Source of the DNA: Acanthopleura granulata
Lineage: Eukaryota; Mollusca; Polyplacophora; Chitonida; Chitonidae
Length of the DNA: 64,000 nt
NCBI GenBank assembly: GCA_016165875.1
Contig: JABBOT010000002.1
Coordinates: 33,572,997-33,636,996 of the forward strand
Reading direction: 5' to 3'
Made by a program: the position numbers and the translations under genes. The notes under the pieces were generated by a model. That model saw nothing but the letters and a program-made list of their open reading frames with translations. It was not told where the DNA came from and did not search any database. Shown here piece after piece: positions 40,022 through 55,000 of the stretch (its first letter is position 1; every line of letters starts with the position of its first letter).

Positions 40022-43000
40022 AAGAAGCACGGAGGAATGTTTATAGAGCTGAGCTCGTCATAATCCCATTCTACTGTAGTAACCTTCAGTTTCAGAAAAA
40101 AAGTTTTCTGATAACTCAAAAGATTATCTGTTCTGATTCAGTTATCATCCATCCCATTAAGAATTAGGTTTACATTACAAATCTGTTGTATGATATTATG
40201 CCGCAGAGGGTTACCTTAAGAGAGAACTGGTACATGGGATTGATTTTGTTCAGGTCATTCAGGATGAAGTAGAGTAGGGAAGCTCTGCCTGCAGCTGGTC
40301 TGTAGATCTCCCTAGCGGTGTTAATCTCCTGCTCAGTTTTCTTGGCCTCTGTCACCTTGACCTCAATCTCAGCAGCTGTTCTCTTGGTCGTCTCCAGGTT
40401 CTCCACCAAGGCATAATCACCCAGGAAGTTGCCTTCTGCAGCAGAAAGACGTGCTAACAGAGAATCTTCTAACTCCTTCAGTTTGATCTTGAACTCGTTC
40501 TGTTGTCGAGTGAGGTCTGACTTGAGTTTCTCAAGATCTGGTCTTTCCTTGCTGACCACAGCGGCTAGCAGCTGGTCTTCCAGACCATCCCGCGTCACAG
40601 TGAAGTTGATCAGAGTGGTCTGAGCCTGCATCTCAGGTTTATAGTGAGGGTTGGCCAGCTTGGTTTGCAAGATAAGACGGAACGTTGGGTTGTACTCCAC
40701 CTCTTTGTCACCCATCTTGATGGCACGTCCTTTCTTGATGGTGTTTCTACCCAGCAGAGGGTCAAGTACAGGATCAATGGATTCTCCAATGTTTTCAATT
40801 AAGACAACATCTCCTGCAGACACAGCTCTTTCAATGGCATCCAGGTATCCCTTTTGCCCCAGCCGGACAACCTTGAGATTCTCAGCATACCTCATCTTGA
40901 TCCACTTGACTCCTTGAAGCTGGGGGTCAATCATCAGGGGCCAACGCTCACAGCTGGTCAGGATGGTGGCGTTTTCAGTTGACATCCTGTCACTAGGCAG
41001 CCCTTCATTATTCCAGGTGGCAATGTCTGCATCATCAATCAACATGGTCAGCGGGTCTAAACCTTCAGAGACATTGATTGGGGTCTTCAGCTCTTTCAGG
41101 AAGGACAACCAATTGTGCTCCATTAGATCTAGCCTGTACTGTTTGGTAAAGCAACCACTGTATGAGATAAAGGCAGTCACCAGAAGTACATCTCCTGGCA
41201 AGGTTTTCTCCTGTTCCCTAAATGCACCAATAGAATCTGCCCAACGGACATTTTCTGATGCCAGTCCACCTACCAGTCTGTTGGCAAGTTCAATAGTCTT
41301 GCCTGTTGTTTCTGCTTCTTGTTGGCAGCGCAATTTCTCAGACGTAGCTTTCTCAAACTCAGCTGTGAGCTTGGCAAGCTCATCTTCCAGAGACTGGATC
41401 TTGTTTTTGATCTGCTTCAACTTCTCCTGGGCTGCACTCAGTTCAGCATTAGCTTGAGCTAGGGCATTACGTTTTGGTTCTACGTCGCAAAAGATCTCGT
41501 AGAACTTGACAATGTTGATGACCCAGGCACAGAGACCAGCAGCAGCCAGAGACTTGCTGCGGATGAAGTCTGGGTTGAAATCTGGATCAGACAGGTAAGG
41601 TTGTACAGCTTTCAGACAGCTCTCAGGGATGTTCTCTTTGTCATATTCCACCAGGTTCACCAAGAACTGATCTACCTTGGCCATGATACCACTCTTAGCT
41701 GCCTTCCAACTCCTGTCCTTGGGCACCTTACCCCCTGGTGCCATCAGTACCATGACTGCAGAAATGACATTAATAACTGCTGGTGGGGGTGAGCCAAAAG
41801 ACTTTAACTCTGTGAGGTTGCCCTGCAAAGAAAAGGCACTGACATTAAAGCAAACTGCCTGGGATCAAGCATTAATCAAAATCACCATTCCTTTCAGGCC
41901 CAATAAGTTCATCAGTTTAATCAAGAATTTAAAAGTCTATCCCTCACAAGAAACATGGTATGGCATTACCACCCACCTTGTTCAAAGTATTCAGAGCCTC
42001 TTGTGCTGCAATAAGGGCAGGTTCAGCCTTGGCTAAATCCTGCTCACAATCCTTCTGTTTCTTGGAAACCTCTTCATTGATGACAGCCACTTTCTTCTCC
42101 TCCTCATCAGCAATTGCTTTCTCCTTGGATACCTTCTCTGTCTCTGCCCCAACAACAGCAATCAGTTTGTTGGCTGCCTCATTCTTCACGGCCAGTTCCA
42201 CCTCCTGGGAGGCCAGTTTGGACTTGAGGTCATCCACCTATAACAAACAGCAGATTAATCATACTGCACTTACTGAGGACTTAAATATTATTTGTTGATT
42301 TGAAGGCTGTTTAACACTAACTCACTCATATATGGCTGCAGTCAAGTTTATAAGCTAGGGAAACCAGAGTGCCAGGTGTAAGCCACCCACCAATGGCAGG
42401 TACTTGACGAACCTCCTGACAAAAAGCCTCAGCTGTAACACAGCTGGTTTTGAACTTGCAACATCACAAGTCAAGGGCCAATGATTTAACTGTCTTAGGC
42501 AGAGAAGTTTGATACTTGACATGTCAAACTTGCCCTGAGACTTGTCAGCAGTTAGAAGTGAGAGTACTTTATGTTTTAGGTGTTTTATATTTACCTGTGA
42601 TGCAGTGCTTCGTAGTTTCTCCAAACCATTTTCAAGACGCACAATCTTGGCCTGTAATTCCTGGTTCTTCTTCTGCAGCAAGTTCTGATACAACACAATC
42701 ATCTCCAAGAAACTCTTAGGCGTGGTGTAGTTGTATCTTCTCTCATTCAACAGATAGGTAGCACTCATTTCATTCACAGATTTGTGCGTGAATGCCATGA
42801 ATTGAGAAATGGAGTCTCTCAGATCAGGCTGAAATAAAAGAAAAAAGCAAATTTTGTAATAAAACTGTGTGAGTTGAAATTAAATCATGATCATTTTTAG
42901 AATCACTGCAAACATATTGCACATCTTATTCAGGTGTTTTCTGCTATGTCAGGAATAATAGTTTTCCAGCCATTCAAACAATTCTGAATACTATAATCTG

Positions 43001-46000
43001 AAATATATACTTGCTTAAAATCAGACTTACCGACAAGAGATCCACGTCTTCAATGAATCTCCTGCTGACAGAGATTAAGGCATCTTCTGGCCACTCGTGG
43101 AACCAGTCAATGGAGGTACAGTTGGTGATGGCTGGGAATTTCCTACTCCTTACACGCAGAGTGGTGCCCACAGGTGAGAAACATAATACAACCTGCAACA
43201 GTAACAATGCCATCAGTGTTGGCTTAGATACAAAATGGACATGTAGCAGTGAACAATGCCATCAACACATATCACCTACAAGAGAACAGCGCACCATCAG
43301 AACACATTACACTTGTTTGTAAGAACTCATGTAATGCATCTGCCAGTGCTAAATCTCCAGAAAACGCTTGGAGATTAGAAGTTAGGTGATTGTCATTTTG
43401 TGGACTTTTATGCAGTGAACATAATTACAGATATTTTTTGTTACATGTACATACAACACACTGACGCAAATTTTGTACCTTGAGTTGTCTGCGGACTCTG
43501 TCAATGAAGAACCTCCAACAGTTCTCTCTGCTATCCTCCATCCCCAGCCCTTTGACTTCATTCCTGACAGCACCAATGATGTTCTCCACTTCATCATCAG
43601 GGAAAAGGTCAGGGATTTCACCAGACGCCAGCAGATCGTTGATTAACACCAGGAACTTCTCATCAGCCACTTGTCCATCTGTCATCAAGAACACTGTACC
43701 CACATTCTTCACTCCAGCCTTCATGTAGAGAGCGGCCAGGTCTAGCTTCAGATCTGGGATGCTGTAGCCCTTACGCAGTGTGATCTGAAACACCTCCAAG
43801 CTGCTGATAAACGCTGCCAGACGGGACAAGCTCTGCTTTCCACTACCACCAACACCAATCAGCAGGGCATTACCTCTGGGCGACTCCAAGATGCGGTTGA
43901 TCCTGCAGATGTGCATCATGGCATCTTCAAACAACACCAAGTTCATCACAGCATTCAGCTCATTGTAGCCATCCAAGGCCTCTACCAGGATCTTGTTCAG
44001 CTCTGTCCACCCCTCAGCAAACATGTACTTAGGATCGCCAATGCCTTGGGAAAAGTGACAGTAGATGCAGGGTGTCCTAAAGACCACTTCTTCATCCATA
44101 TCCTGTAAATGGCAAAAGGTTGGTTGAAGTTTTGTAATAAACCTGCCGAGCTTAATTAGCAGTAGGTCTCACAAATGCAATCCTTACCAGGGAAGAATAT
44201 ATGAGTATGGATATTACAACAATGAAACCTCGAGATCCCTGAAAAATCAGGAATTCCAGTCTCACCCCAACCATCATTTTTCACTTGCCTCAATACAGCT
44301 GTTTCAGTGTTAAAAATTGAATACCAATTAAGTCTCACCTGCACTAGTAACAGTAAATTTCCAGGTAACTGCATTTCATTTTTATTGCATGCATAACAGA
44401 ATTACAAGGGATAATTATACAGATGCATACCTCAAAGTTCTTCTTGATGATTTCTTTCTGCAGCTTGTCATAGGTCTCTAAATCAGCCAAATCCACCAGC
44501 TTGTCACTGTAGACTCGCTGTGTTTCATGTTTCCACAATCTGACCAACTCTGGAACAGTCTTGGCACACTCGGCTTGTGCAAACAACATGCCCTGAATGA
44601 TGCAACATGTAAGTTATATGAAGCCAGTCTTAATGAAACTCCAGATTAATGGATAAGGCGAATGGTAAGTATTGTAATCTGGAATGTTTTAACTAACTTG
44701 GGGTATTTTACTATTGCTACATTGAGTATCTACATTTTCTCAAAAGGATAGCAGGACTGACAGCTCGACGAACTACTTCAGGGTCAAAAATCTTGTGTCT
44801 GAGGTTAAAAGATAAGGATTGAGACAATCTGAACTTCCTTTCCTAGATTGAAAAAAAAACTGCACTTTATTGAAACTGCTACTTTAAGATTCAAAGGTTA
44901 CTATGGTAACAGAAGTTTTCCCTTGTGATGCAAGACAGATAATGTCACCCACTCCTAATACATATCCACAAATTTCACCTCTTTCAAACGCGTCAGTCCA
45001 GTATATCTGTCTTACTCACAGCCATATTTGCTGAATTCAAAGTCACATAAAGAATATAATAACGTCACACTAGACATATTTTTTTCCAAAGCTGATGAAG
45101 ATTTTGTTGTTGAGGACTCCTCGGAGGGTTAAATAGTGTTACCCAGCGTGAAGCCTTGATATCATTTTAAAGTAGCACTTTAATACCAGTTGTGCACTTA
45201 GGATTCAAGTATTTGTCACATGAAAATATACCTGGAAAATGTTGGACAAGTCCCTCAAATTGAAGATGTAGTGGAATTTGATGGCTGTTGGCAGGAAGGT
45301 TGTTGACATCTTGGCATGCAGGGCTAAAGCACCATTCACAAGATTGGGAGCAAATTTCTGAACAGGGGAGGCAAATCCATTCATGGCCATATGCTGGGAG
45401 AGAATGCTGGAGTAGATTGTAACCAGAGCATCCTGTCCTGGGAAATTCATGGCGAACACACAGAAGTGACGCTGTGGGCAAAGAGGCCATTAGGTTACTC
45501 ATACAGTAAACATGTCTGGAAAAAAGGGGCAAAGAGAGGCTGAGACTTTTAACAACAAGGAAATATTTTTAGGACATGATTAAGCGTTCATTTGACATGA
45601 AATATGTACCATTCATCATCATTCATAATAAAAACATTCCATTTAGAGAGTACCTTTATGTCATGAATACTTGGTGCAGATTAAAATGAAGGCACTCATA
45701 CCTGCAGCCTTGAATCAATGGTAAAGCTTCCAGCAGTGGGGTTCATGCAAGCCACATACTGGGTGTTGTGGATGTCCTTCTGGGTCAGCTTTGCTCGATC
45801 ATACCAATGGCTATGATCAATGTGTTGACGGATCAGAGTGTGGGGCTGCACAGTGAAGTACTGGTCAACCTGTAGAGACAAGGAAATACAGCCGTGAAAC
45901 ACCAGTAACAAAATGGAATATGTCTACAACTAAGACAAATTTTTGTGAGGTCAACATTAACAAAGAAAATAAATATACATATATGCTGCATTTCACAGAG

Positions 46001-49000
46001 GAGTCCTTAGCAAGCATTGTTATAATGTATGTTTTTACATACTGTAGGGAAATTATGGCACTTCAATCAACACAAACACATTTACTTAAGCATTACTGTC
46101 TGTGAAATTTATAATTTCTACAATCCATGCAAACATGATTATTGCAAACACATTTATGTTGCCCATAAATCTGTTTAAGGACGGTAAGACATGATTGCTG
46201 GCATACTAACCTCAGGCATGTTCATGTCATCAATGAAGTAGATGAGTCTCTTGGTGCCAGGTGGACCAAAGTTTCGCCCAGCTTTCTTCTCGAGTGGTTT
46301 CTCCAGTACACGCTGTAACATCTCTGATGTGGTGTAGAAGTTGAATGGCACGTTAGCCACCATGAAGCTGTCCGGCAGGCTGTTCAGTTTGTCCTGGAGC
46401 AGTACAGTTTTACCTGTACCAGCATTACCCACCAGCATCACAGGGCGTTTCTTCTCCACCAACATGTCCAGGAAATACTTCACACGGATTGTCTCTGAGG
46501 TCGGCACCAGTGCAGCCTGTTTACAAGGAAAACACGCTGTACAAATTGACAGGGATCACAATCATGACATGAGACTTCACACAACTGATGTGAACAAGAC
46601 AACTGTAGGGCATGACACATTAAACTGATGAGAATTCATTGTACGTTTAATGATGGTCAGATGACAACTCTATGCTGGAATAACTAAACAGTCTTACCTG
46701 CAGTGGCAGATCAGGGTCCAGTTCGTATTTGGGTACCTTTCTGGACCAAGGCTCAAATTTGTGTGTTTCTGAATCAATGAAGTAGTCAAATACTGTGCCT
46801 TGGCCTGGGAACTTGACTGTCTTAAACTCTGTCACCCACCATTTGGTGAATTCAACACGGTAGTCGACAAGCTGGAAACAGTGACAGTCACAATATGTTA
46901 AAAAAAACATATACACATACCATCAAGGCAACTTTGTTGGAGTATTCAAAAGTCAGTACTATTGGGTTTAAGGAAATTTCTATACCCATGCAGTATCATT
47001 ATGAGTATAAAATTAAAAAATGAGTGTAAACATACCTGGTCCTGGAAGGTAACACCACCAAAGGCCCAGACACAGGCAAAGACAAAGTAGAGCTCGTAGA
47101 GTTCCTTGGGGCAGTCAGGTGGAGTGTTCTCGGGGGTGAGGAGGCATTCCAAAAGGTAACATAACATCTGGATCTGGCTGATCTCTGCCACGGGGGTTAT
47201 CTTCTTGAAGCGAGTCCTCATGGTCTCCAGACACACCGGGCAGTACTTGTCAAACAGGATCGTTAGGTTAGCTCTCTCAGACTGTACCTCACGGGTGTCA
47301 ATCCAGCTCTGTACATACCTACACAAAAAATTGATATGTCAGTAGTACTAAACCCGACTAATGAACACAATACCTTAAGTAAAAGAGCTAAATGACATTT
47401 CTTTTCATGAGACACGTCAGCTTAGGCCATTTCTCTTTTGCTGCATCCTTATTTTCGCCCTCCAAATCAAGTTGCGACTTTCAAGATGCACCTGTTTTAT
47501 TGAGGGTAAATCAAGTAATAAGAACTGAATATTTCACATTTTTGTTAACATTAGAGAAAGCTACTTACGGATTCCAGCCCAGATCCTGAGGGTTGACATA
47601 CAGAATGCCTGCCCTTGACACTGTTGCAGGTGTTGCCGTCTTCAGATGGCTGATCTCAAACAGCAGCCTCATGGAAGGCGTAAGTGGGATTCGCTCGTTA
47701 CTAGCCAGAGTCAACACCTTGTTGTCATCCATCACAGTGTTCAGGGATTCAATCCACATAGGATCAATGTCACCATCAAGAACAATCCACTTAGGACTAT
47801 CTCCAGGGGAGTTTGCCAGGTCTCTCATGACCACAGAGAACAGACCTGAAACCAGCAAGCAAAACATTCAGGTCGTTGTGTGATTCAGTTCGAGTAATAG
47901 CCAAGTTGGAGGAAGCAAAATTTTATGAGAATATGTCAGACAGCTGTTTTACATGATGCATAAATATGCAGACACAGACTGGATTATACATGAAATATGA
48001 TGATATGATATAAACGGAAATGCACATGTTTGTCCGGTATGCTTTAACATCAGATACTTTGGCAAGGCATCCCATGATTCAGTTCAGTTCAATTAATTAT
48101 GTTTGTTTTTCCAAGTTTTTGTCCAGCACACGAAAGATTTCAGGTGTTACAGAGACTCTCATAAAAGCATGAAATTTGCTGAATTTTTGGTGAAAACACT
48201 CACCATCCTTCCATTCTCTGGTAGAGGGGTTGATAATACCAAACAGCTCATCATTGGTCACTGCTTTAGGATCCAGGTCAATGGCAACTGGTTTCTTGCC
48301 CAGATTCCTATAGGTCCTGATGAGTGTTCCCCAGACCTTACTCTTTCCTGTGCCAGCATTTCCCAGCAAGAACACCGAGTGACGTACCTCAAACAATTCT
48401 TGCAGCTGCACAATCTGAAAACAGAGCGCAAACTTTAGTTCTACATGAATTTTACACTTTGTCTTGAAATATACAGCAAGCTTTGACATAATGAAGATTT
48501 ATACTTTACAGAGACTGGAACTTCCATCACAATTCTTCTTACACAGGAAAGTATAAGCTGGAGGCTGATAAAACATTACTGTTGTGACAAACTCTTGAAT
48601 CTTGAGGACGCATTAGTGTGAAGCAGAAACTCAAGAGGTTGCATAAAAAACTGATTACAGAACAATATCTTTAAAGTTACTATGTATCAGTTTTAACTGT
48701 CAAGCCGTGATGATGTGCTGTTAAAAGAATGTTAGACATAAATAAAAGGGCATCAGGGTTCCGTTGCCAGGAGTTTGCTGGATTCCCATCAGGATGTGCA
48801 GCTTGACTGAAGATTATGTTACCTTGAGAATAAAGTTATCCTCAGCCTGGAGCTTCTGATCCAGGGTGGCTTGTCGGATGTGTTTTTCAAACTCTAAGTC
48901 TCTCTTTCTGGGTACGTCTAGAGCTGGGAACAAATCCCCGATAAGGCCCATGAAGATAGGGGAGTCATCAGCCACAATCTTGGGCACATTGAAATCTCTC

Positions 49001-52000
49001 AGGGCTCTCATCAGCACCTATAAACACATTACAAAGTCAAACTGACATACTGAAACGAAATGTAACACATACTACAAAATTTACAAAACACAGGTTAATC
49101 TATTTTCTGTAAATGAAGATCACAAATAAATGTTTGCTTTAAAATGTATGGAAACTATTGTCATGCATTTGTGCAAGGTTTGGTATCTTGAATTAAAATG
49201 GCATGTAGATCTGACCTGATCCTCTGGTCGACCTGGGTCACTTCTCTTCAAGGATCCAGCAACCACCAACACAGACTTGATGGCCCGCAAACCCCAATCA
49301 TAATGGTCCTGGAATATACATGGGCGACAAATGAATGAAAAAATGTTCATTGTGACAATCATTATGTCTTACACTCTACACTTTCAGCACACTGCCTGAA
49401 AACGCATGAGAAAACCATGAGGATGACATAATCTGTTCACACATACACCAGAGTGGACTAGGGGAGATAACTTTTAAAAGACGTTAACGTTATACATGCC
49501 CAGTAAGATCAGTTGGGTGCAAGATTTGGCACAGAATTCATGAGTGCTAGAGCACCAATTGGATAATACTCCCACACACAGAGTCTAGGTTGTTGATAGT
49601 ATAGAAATTTCAATACTGTCATTTTTCATCCAGTTAATATCAGAATTTTATCTGCTTTGGATACCAGTGAAAACTTTTTGTGAAGGAGACTAATTTTAAT
49701 TTCATTGGCACAGGTAATTCCAGGATTGAATCTGAATGATCAGAGCTGTTTTAGTGTGTATGTATAAAGGCATAAAAAATTATTTTTACCCCATTTTTCT
49801 GAAAGGCTTACATGTTAGACTTACTTTAACAATGCACATTATCTATTGTCAATCTTTCACATGCAAAATGACTCAAAAAGCATTATATTTGCTGATAGCA
49901 TCTATTAAATATGTCTAAAAGTGGAGCTGCCTATGTTTGATACAATTTGGTTGAAGGTGCTGTCTTTGTGTAAGAATAAAAAACAATACCAATTTTTGCA
50001 ACAATTAGTGAGTGCATGTACAAATGGGAGTAGGGATAGCCGTTCTTACATAGCTTCACTCCAGCTGATTTGACTTGTCACAGTTTTAGTTTCTAATAAC
50101 CAGAAGTGTTTCATTTTAAGGAAAAGCAGGATGAGCATTCATTTCTGCAGAATTAGTTTTCACAGAAATGAATTTTATATTCCCTTCTCCACAATTACTG
50201 TTTCTCAGATACAAAAAGAATCATCTTGGGTGGGCACCGATATACAGCCCTCTAATTTTTACTTTTGCCCTGAGGCATATTATATTTTGGTTTGAGTGCC
50301 AGCTTCATATGAAGATATTATTGACACAAAATTGAGAAACTTTTCACCTCTTTAAAACTGGAGAAGCCGTTTTGCTGTTCAGCAGATGCTGGGATATGTG
50401 AGTTACCTGCTTTGACAGAAGTTCTTTACACAAGCTGTAGAGAGTGATGAATTTTCTTGCAAGAAGACGAGCTTCGATGAAACCCTCAGCCACCAACATA
50501 ATTTCACAAATCAGCTCAAAATCTGGCACAACCATAGCACATGGCCTGCAATGAAAAAATTATAGTTTTATGCAAAGTTTGGAGATGTCAAAATTGGTAT
50601 ACAATTCAGAATAATTAACACTCAGATGAAGGCCAAGTAAACACATACAAATTTACACTGATTTCAGTGGCAGCAAGGTACTCTGAATTCCTATTCGCAT
50701 AAAAATAACTTTGTATATAAATATTTACCATTGAAAAAAAAATTCACCTGAACAGAGCTTTGAGATTTTCTGGCAGCTCTGTACGTCCTGCATAACCTGG
50801 GTTCATGGTAATGAAGATACCAACAGTGGGGATCAGACTGATGACCTCCCCCAGGAAGTTGAAGATCTTCTTGTTGTCTCGGATTGCATCCTGAATACAC
50901 TTGACTTGCACAGCCACCACAGACAAGACTTCCACTGAGATACGATTGAACTCATCAAAGCATCCCCAGGCTCCTGACTGTGCCAGACCTTTGTAGATGT
51001 TGCCAATTGACTAGACACAAAGAGAGAAAACGAGAACATTACACAATTTTGAAAATGGTATAACTCCTTATTATCATCACCGATTTTAAAATGTTAACTA
51101 AATGTGCTGGCTTGATAATTGAAATATAGTTTTTTTTTTCCTTAAAGTTTTCTTGGGAGAAAAACCTGAATGTTTTTAACTCCCTTTAACTTTTCAAGTT
51201 TGTAGACAATAACATGCAACTTATACCAACCTTGTAGTCCATCTGTTCAGAGCAGTTGAACACATAGACCATGATGCCCAGAGCTCTGCCCAAATCTTTG
51301 GTGGTTTCTGTCTTGCCTGTCCCAGCTGGTCCTGCTGGGGCTCCGCTCATGGTCAGATGGAGAGACTGAGTCAGCGTGATGTAACATCTACAACATTGAG
51401 TCAGGTGAAACCTATTACACACTGCTCAGTCAGTCAGCATAATCTTACAGTGTACAAAGTTTGCCAAACTGTGTACCAAGTTAGCAGTTCTTTCTCTGCA
51501 AGTAATGTTAGTATTAATGAAGATTAATAGAAAAAGTAATTCACCTACAGTTAAACTTTTGTCCATAAGTGACACATTTTGCTTGATTCAACCGCCTTTT
51601 AGAGTCACTTAAAGAGTTTTTGGTGAAGGTTGATTAATTTTTTATCAAGAAGACTAAAAGCATCAAAAATATCATTTTATGTTCTTTACATACTTCAGGA
51701 AGTGAGTTTTTACGGGCTAAACTTTAGGTGAAATACCGCAGCGAAACTGAAACTGGTTGTGGTGAGAGTTTACCTGTCAGTCAGTGGAGTGATGACCAGA
51801 CGTGGGGTGTTGCCCAAATACTCGTGAGAGTAACGGAACTGGGCGTCACAGATGTTAGCATAACAGTCTTTATCATTGTCGTCCCATCTATGTCTAAGCT
51901 GGGAAAGCCAGGTAAAAGCTTGGGAGCTGTCCACCTTGTTGGTGATGAGCTTGGTCACTACATCCCTGGCATGCACGTCAATGGTACAGATTGTCATGAT

Positions 52001-55000
52001 CTTTTGTCTGTCCCCCTTTGTTAATTCTCCAACCAACATGGTGATCAAGGCGTTCAGCTGGTTCACCTGGACAAAGAATCACATCAATATCTTGTATCAG
52101 GCTACTTCTTGTAAAAAGCAAGCTTTCCTTCATACAACTTCTACACAATTTAAAGGTTTTTGCACAAACATTTCACATACTTTTAAAAATACCACTTTCT
52201 TAAATTAATGAAACTAAATTCTGAATCCTAAAATTTCTTTCAAATACTAAGTACAAGAATACAGTTCTTCAACTCCAGTTCTGTAAATGAAATCTTAAAT
52301 GTCATAAGTAAATCCTTGAACACTTGTTATAAAATTTTGGATTCCAAATTTAAATATCTTTAATCACTGTAACTACATGTATCTACACACCTGTTTCTTG
52401 AAATAATCCTTGAGAGCATTTTCATAGCCTTCCTCCAGCCTGCCAAATGCGATGTTGACCTCTGTGGTCCACCAGATCTGTGTTCCACACAGAGCCACTT
52501 GGGCTGGGTAATCAAACAACCACTGTTCTCTTGGCTTCTCTTCGTATGACACAACAGCTTCTGTCATCTCATGTCGCACTGTGCTGCGCATTGAGTCCAG
52601 CAAGGTGTTCAACCAGACCTCAACCTATTGTAAGACACATAAAAAATAGCCATTTTTTTTGTTCATTTCTTTGCATTGCAAGAGGAACTGCTTAACTTGA
52701 CAAAAAGTGTGTAAAAATGTTTACTCAAGTTGAAGAATATATATATGTGGAAATTGGAGATAACTGTAAGAGCTAAGAGCAGTGTTTGAGAGCCATGGTT
52801 ACCCATGAAGGCTCATCAACCCACCTGTCCTGAGCAGTCACAGGGCTTGTCCATGTCCACATATTCCCCATCCTTACTATACATAGCTAGGGCAGTCTTG
52901 GTGTCATTGCCAGCATCATCCTGCTTAAACTTCAGGTGAGCCAAACTGTCAAACAGCTTCGTCAGATGGCGGGCAACCTGAAATTATTCATTCAAAAGCA
53001 ATGTAAGGAAAATGTAGTCCTGATTTTTTTTTTCTGCAGTGAAATTCATTGAAATAAATTTCTGCAAGGATTTGTCAAAAAGTTTACTTTGTTAACAATA
53101 CTAGAAGTGTTTGTAATTTTAAAATTGATGACCATGTTCTCACCGCTGTTGGATTGTTTCCATTTGATAAGATGTCCAGTAAGTCAGCAGAAGAGACGAA
53201 ATAGAACCTGGGGAAAGCCAATCGTTTAGTCTCCAGGTACTCAGCCAGGGCTTTCTCACACAGCACCAAATGCTCCTGTAAGGTTTCCAATCTCTCAAAC
53301 AACCGTGGCTGGTTGGTCGCCTCTACAACATTGGTGGTCTTCTCCACTTCACCAACAAGCTCCTACAATACAGACACCACATCAGTGAGCATCAAAATTA
53401 AATATCAAATACTTAATTTGTCCAAAATTGATCAAATTTTCTTATACGGGTGGGGTATTATTGTATCTACATATTAGACTCTGGGAATATAAGCTCATCT
53501 TTAGCATTTACCTTGAAGTCATTATCAATTCCATCAAATCTGGCAGAGTCTTCAGGAAGCTGTTTCCTGATATCCTCTGAGCCGATGAAGATACTCTCCA
53601 GGTGAGACCAGGTTCTCTGTACCTCCATGTAGATGGAGATCACCTGATCAGCTGTGGATAGCTTCTTCTGCCAGGAGGACACCTCTGTCAGGAAGTGGGC
53701 TATGAACTTGGACGTCAACATGTTCTGAAGTTGAACCTGAGGAGATACAGGGTAAGAAAGAAAATAAACATAAAGTGAAACAGACAATGTAGTATTAAAG
53801 TAAACTATAGTCATCTCTACCAAATACCATTTGTAAGAGACATGTTTCCAAACCAGGCCAAGCAGCATGTTTTTACACTCTGTAAGGTGGTGCTAGTGGG
53901 AAAATCATTAAAATGAACATGCTAGTTCCTCATTAGACCTTACTGGAAACATTACCAACAGGATACTGTGGATCATATCACTGTAGACTTACCTGGTTAT
54001 CTTCTAGTGTTTCAATCAACTCCTCGCTCGTCTTGAGCATGGTGATGCCTGTGCGAGGATGTTTCTCATGCTCAAACTCCATGGTGGCCCATGTCACATC
54101 CAACTCCTTCAGCACCTTCTCCATGCTCATTTCCTTCACAGCCTTGTCCACAATGTTACGCACTTCATCCTCAAAGTTGTGAAGGTTGAGTGACAGTAAG
54201 TCAGACAGGTTCGTGTTGTCATCCATTACGAAACGCACCTGGTCAGATCACAAACATTAACAGCATGAGTACAACACCTCAAGCAATCTTCAAACCAACA
54301 ATTTTAAAAAGTTATTGGAGTTTTTTTTTTAAAGCTCAAGAGACCAATTGTATACTTACCTTTGTGGCTGCCATGAGTTGCTGCCAATGGCGCTCCCTGA
54401 TAGCTGGGTTTTGTAGTTCTCCCACAGCCCTCAGGGAGGTCAACATGTTCTTCACAGTGTTCTCCACGCCAGTATACGCATCCCAGGCTCTCATCTCCTT
54501 ATCCAGGGCACGGATGTCCTTGGAGAACTTCTTACAGTCCATGTCCATCTGTTCCACGTTGATCTCTTTCCAGGGTGTGGTCTTCCAGTCGTCAATACTG
54601 GACCTCACAATGAAGATGTAATCCCACAGGGTCTTCAGTAGGCGAAGTTCCTTCCTGCACTGTTTAAGTTGTTTGAAGTCTGGAACGTTTACCTCAAACA
54701 GACCAGCTGATTCCAGTAAAGCATTCATCTCTCTCTCCATGGACAAGATCTCCTCGTTGTACTAGAGAATAAAAAAACAAATACATCAATTCCAAACAGC
54801 TTTATAATGATGGGTCATATGCCTTAGGTTACGTTTTCAGATGCCCACACATGTAAAGCAACAGTTTAATCTCATCAAGGGCAGTGCTTTTATGTTCTGT
54901 TACTGTATATTGCCTGCAAAGACTTGACTTTCTTCCTATTTGATAAACATCATGTGACTAACATTACCAAAATAAAAAAATGACTTAGTAAATCTTCGAA

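Noticed and set aside
40963..41457. Open frame of 164 codons on the plus strand
   Set aside because: It lies antisense to the large dynein exon and has no family likeness; it is a mirror of codon bias in the true gene.
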